64,000 nucleotides of DNA from Musa acuminata AAA Group (lineage: Eukaryota > Streptophyta > Magnoliopsida > Zingiberales > Musaceae). The stretch covers positions 33,790,501 through 33,854,500 of the forward strand of contig NC_088344.1 in the NCBI RefSeq assembly GCF_036884655.1, given 5' to 3'. Positions 60,161-64,000 of the stretch are shown piece by piece. Made by a program: the position numbers and the translations under genes. Position 1 is the first letter of the stretch. Each line of letters starts with the position of its first letter. The notes under the pieces were generated by a model. The model saw only the letters and a list, made by a program, of their open reading frames with translations. It was not told where the DNA came from and ran no database searches.

Positions 60161-60874
60161 ATGTTAGGAAATCTTAGAGAGCATCACATGCATAGTAAAA
60201 AAATAAAATAAAAATCAGTTTCCCAAAAGAATCATATATGATCTCCGCGGGAGCAAAACTTGTAAAATCAAAAACTGCATAACATGTGTTAGACGTTCTT
60301 ATCTAGACAAGATTGTATATCCCCAATCTACATATCTTACTCTATGGATGAAGGAGCTCTCGTAAACTCCTCTCTAATGATAATCTACATGGCAAATGAA
60401 GCAACGACGCACCTTATCTCATGATGCATTCCTCGCCTTCATGCACCATCATGCAATAGCAAACACAAGAAGGGGTCAGCCCTTCTTGCTATTCTCATGC
60501 CCTAGATGAGACTAATGGTAGGAGAGGAAAGGAAGGGAGGATAATAGGAGGTAAGCAACCAAAGGAGTATTGCCTATGACCCTTTGGTCCCTCTCCTATT
60601 TATAGAGAAGCCCCTCTCAACTTAACCCTAATGGGTCCTGACTTATTGGATATTAGATCTTCATCCAATTATCTTGGCATATTGGACAATGAATTTTTAT
60701 CCAATTATCTCTAGCTTAATAGAAATTGGATCTCTATCCAAATATCAACTCTAAGCTCTTATTGGATTTCACCCAATGGATCCAATAAAACAATGGCTTA
60801 TTAGATATCACATATCTAATCTTATCTTCATCACGTCATCCACCATATGTGTGTGACCCTCTAAGCCCAATACC

Positions 60875-62186
60875 TGTTGAATCTCGGATTTTGATGATGA
60901 AGTCAATTGTAATTTGTTTGATCTAATCTATATGTTGAGAAAAGTGTGTAGGATTAAATACGATAGCAGTAAGACATAAAACATGTGTTGTGCCAGAGTC
61001 AAGATCGAGATCTCATTAGGAGTTCGAGAGTTCATCGAAAGTCCGAACGTTCGTCGGAAGTTCTACCGGAACCAATCGAGAAGACCAGGAGCTTGCCAAA
61101 GAAGCTCATTGGAACTCACCAAGAAGATCATCGTAAAGTCTAGGAGCTTACCAGGAGTCTGCTGGAACATTGCCGAGAGTTTGTCGGATGTTCGTCGGAA
61201 GTACACCGGAAGCTCGCCGGAAGAGCAATTGACGTACCGGAATAAGAAGTGCTATAATTATGTCTTACTTATTGTAGTTAGAATGTAAATTAAGTTAGGA
61301 TTGAGAGGTATTCCCACTAAATTAATTAGAGGCCAACTGGGCCCTTAACAAGACTGAATTGGGTCAAATTGAGCAGCCAATTCAGCCCCTGAAAATATAG
61401 CCAACGGTGGCACTGCTTGGAAAGTAGTGCCCCAGGATTTCTGGGTGGTGGTACCGCTGACAGTTAATGCTGCCAGCGGTGGTATCGCCCTTGTCAAGCG
61501 GTGGTACCGTCAGAGCTCGGTCTCCGAGCTCTATCAAGCGGTGGTACTGCCCAGACTGGGCGGTGGTATCGCCCAATAATGATGGTGGTACTGCTAGTAC
61601 CCCGTAAATCCAGGATGAGATACTTTTTTGCTCCATTTTTGAAAGTCATTGGGGCCTATAAAAACTCCTCTTTTATGTATGAAAGGGCATGAAAGCTATT
61701 GGCATAATCTTGAGTTTTTGAGTCTTAAAGTGTTGTAAAAGTAAAGAGTTCTTCTTTTTCATCTCTTGGTCTTGTAACCATCCAAGAAAGATGAGTGAGA
61801 CTTGTAAGGGTTGTCTCCTAAACCCAGCAAAAGTAGAAAGAGCTATAAAAGGTAGTTGGCCTTCGCCTATTGAAGGAAAGCCTTTAGTAGACGTCGGAGA
61901 CCTCGTCGGAGGAGGAATCTGAAAGTGGATGTAAGTCACATTGACCGAACCACTCTAAATTCTGGTTTGCTTTTCATCTGTGTAATTTATATTACTGCAA
62001 ATCTCCTTAATCCTCTCTTGTACTTTTACGAAAGCTTTCAAGTTCATATTATATCCGAAACAGATTGAATCGAAACTATTTTAGTTAGAATCAGTTTTAA
62101 TCGAAATGAATATTTTTCTGAAATCGAAAAAGTTTTCCGCTGCACTAATTCACCCCCCCCTCTTAGTGCCGCTCTTGATCCTAACA
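60875..62186 (+). mobile_element. Solo LTR with perfect TSD ATACC
   Basis: 1312 bp from TGTTGAATCTCGG to GATCCTAACA with ATACC at 60870-60874 and 62187-62191. The TATA box CCTATAAAAAC is at 61655-61665. Same family as 43831-45403. About seven GGTGGTACCGC-type palindromic words lie at 61400-61600. Confidence 0.92.
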
Positions 62187-62687
62187 ATACCGAGCTAACC
62201 ATAAGTTTCATCTATTAGAACTTTTTCTGATTTAATAAATTATTATCTCTGTAATAATTCACTCAACTCATCGATTATGAACATACTAGGCCACTGTTAT
62301 AGTACCTAGACGATACAAAGAGATTTAATCCATTGGACATGTCTACCATCAGTTACCGTGTATCTATCGTCCCTTATCCATCTAACATCCTAGAGACCAT
62401 ATACCGGGCATAGCATTGTTAGGCCCATATGAAATATATCTGAGTTTCACCTTAATCGGATTCTCCCGGAAAACTCCTCTCAATCTAAATCTCATGCTTA
62501 TCAAATTCATCATGGTCCAATCGACCTTGACCAAGGATTTGTCTGAGTAAGAGTACATGAGATATTTATGATTTGTGTATATAGACGAATTGATCTTATT
62601 ATCATGATCTCATCATGATTCAATTTTCCATTGTACAAATCCAAAGATATCACAATATATTTATCATTCAATATAAAGTGAGAAAAT

Positions 62688-62715
62688 ATAATAATAATAA
62701 TAATAATAATAATAA
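62688..62715. repeat. AAT microsatellite
   Basis: ATA/AAT trinucleotide run inside the old LTR. Confidence 0.85.
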
Positions 62716-62896
62716 AGATTATATAACGTGTCATACTTGTCATCACTCATGTGATTGGCTTGCAAGACACTTGTAACTAGCAAATATCTTTATTAATGAC
62801 AACCTTAAGCCGCCTCAAAAGTCATCGACCTAATTTTTTTTTTTTTTTTAATTAGGTTAAAGTTCAATCCTCATTGTGGACATCAACCATGTGTAG

Positions 62897-63051
62897 GGAC
62901 CCTTGTAATAAAATGCTTTCTTCTTGCACATTTATTATGCTTGGCTAAGTATCGTAGGTTTTTTTTGGTCAAACGGACCCTTGTAATAAAATGCTTTCTT
63001 CTTGCACATTTATTATGCTTGGCTAAGTATCGTAGGATTTTTTGGTCAAAC
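62897..63051. repeat. 78-bp tandem duplication between two LTRs
   Basis: Copies start GGACCCTTGTAATAAAATGC at 62897 and 62975 and end TTTTGGTCAAAC. They differ by about one base and the length of a T-run. Confidence 0.88.
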
Positions 63052-63063
63052 TGTGGTCATCCT

Positions 63064-63175
63064 TGCTAGTTATATGTGTCGTGCAAGCCAATCACGTGAG
63101 TGATGACACGTGTGATATGACATGCACTCTTTTTTCATATTATTATTATGATATTTTCTCACTTTATATTGCTTG

Positions 63176-63210
<35 letters not shown>

Positions 63211-64000
63211 ATGATGTCAATGGATCTGTGCAATAAGAATCGGATCATGATGAGATCACGATAATGAGACTGATTCACTTATAAACATAGACCCTAAATA
63301 ATCCCGGTCATAGGTCACTTGAGAGGAACATCGAGATAATCGGATAGACTAGTGTGTGGACACCCATCAAGATGATAAAGGTGGCTGGTCTCATTGCTGC
63401 TCGTGTGGGGATACTAGGGATACAACGTAGGTGCTCAATGGAGAATGAGCTCATTAATTAATCCGCCCAAGGAATGTTAGATGGTTGATAATACTTCATT
63501 GTTAGACATCGATTCTGTTGTCCTAGAGGTGTATATGGTCCTTAGACTTGAGATACCAAGGATGTCCTGTATGAGTACTCTATTATTTGATATCGAACTT
63601 ATATACCTAGATGTTCTAGATCCAACACAATTGATTATCAAGAGTGAAAGCCAAAATTACGATGGCTATTGAGTATCAACAGAGGATCATCATGAGAGGA
63701 ATATCCCATGTATTCTTGCTTAGACAAATCCTTGGCCAAGATCATTCGGATTGAGAGTGAATGAGTTCTCCAAGAGAATTTGATTAGAGCGAGACTCGAG
63801 TAGAAAATTTATGGGCTTGATAGTACCATGCCCAGTATACGATCGCAGGGATATTAGATGGATGAGGGACTATAGATACATTGTAACTAACGATAAATAG
63901 GTCTAAAAGATTGGATTCCCCTATATCGTATAGGGATTGCGATGTAGTGGCTTGGTACGTCCACAGTCGATGACTTGAGTGAACTATTATGGAGATAATA
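63064..64000 (+). repeat. Copia LTR of the same family, inverted, runs off the window
   Basis: Begins TGCTAGTTATATGTG, the element-sense LTR start, and follows the young LTR on the opposite strand to the window end. A TA microsatellite lies at 63177-63207. Together with 60162-62782 it forms a head-to-head inverted pair 281 bp apart. Confidence 0.88.

Larger units (their letters stand above)
60162..62782 (-). repeat. Old copia LTR of the young element's family, interrupted
   Basis: Begins TGTTAGGAAATC and ends AACTAGCA, and aligns along its length with the 1500-bp LTRs in the same orientation (for example GTGTGTGACCCTCTAAGCCCAATA and GGATTTGTCTGAGTAAGAGTACATG-like stretches). It is split at 60875-62186 by a solo LTR and lacks about 430 bp of the middle near 62560. 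No clear TSD. Confidence 0.85.

Noticed and set aside
57000..60200. Integrated pararetrovirus (badnavirus type)
   Set aside because: The RT/RNase H motifs read as copia (DADW, SSKK, STTEAKY, HIKHI) and solo LTRs with TSDs are present. No viral movement or coat protein region was seen.

Overview
This is a nuclear window from a flowering plant. The evidence is split genes with GT-AG introns, plant-only families (EIN3-like transcription factor, plant F-box and MATE proteins), AT-rich intergenic DNA and many Ty1/copia LTRs. The repeat style and gene sequences look monocot and Zingiberales-like (banana or Ensete), but that placement is inference from general resemblance, not from a search.

Layout. 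1-2.6 kb: gene-free, with a hairpin cluster and a 68-bp tandem duplication. 2.6-4.7 kb: an intronless F-box gene (+) behind a GA-rich leader. 7.6-12.1 kb: a six-exon NSE1 gene (-; SMC5/6 complex, RING) with a probable GC-AG intron. 12.7-16.1 kb: a three-exon small membrane protein of NicO/UreH-like type (+), divergent from NSE1 over about 530 bp. 17.3-17.9 kb: two tRNA-Asn(GTT) genes in a local duplication. 18.1-31.1 kb: a nested transposon stack. An ancient LTR-like repeat pair holds an old solo LTR, which was later split by a nearly intact 8.8-kb Ty1/copia element with identical-length 1500-bp LTRs and a 5-bp TSD. 31.9-32.1 kb: a short secreted-peptide gene of CLE type (-). 32.9-38.5 kb: low-complexity and anonymous repeat DNA, including a 450-bp polypurine tract. 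38.5-43.3 kb: an eight-exon MATE transporter gene (+). 43.8-45.4 kb: a solo LTR with perfect TSD. 46.6-52.1 kb: a multi-exon ARF GTPase pseudogene (+). 53.7-56.8 kb: an EIN3-like gene (+) with a 5'UTR intron. 58.7-64 kb: a decayed copia polyprotein and several LTRs, two of them interrupted by or inserted as solo LTRs.

The host genes do not form a pathway: protein turnover (F-box), genome maintenance (NSE1), membrane transport (NicO-like, MATE), peptide signalling (CLE-like) and ethylene or sulfur-type transcription control (EIL) sit between blocks of retrotransposon DNA.

The strongest unusual signal is in the leader of the young copia element (27.04-27.35 kb): four hairpin units share an invariant core hairpin, and the outer arms differ in sequence between units yet remain complementary within each. 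Also notable are stop codons in the young element that all fit CAG or CAA to T-A-G/A changes, a CLE-like peptide with Lys at the usual Gly-6, and palindromic GGTGGCACC-type repeats in two solo LTRs. Exon limits were worked out by hand from splice motifs and reading phase.
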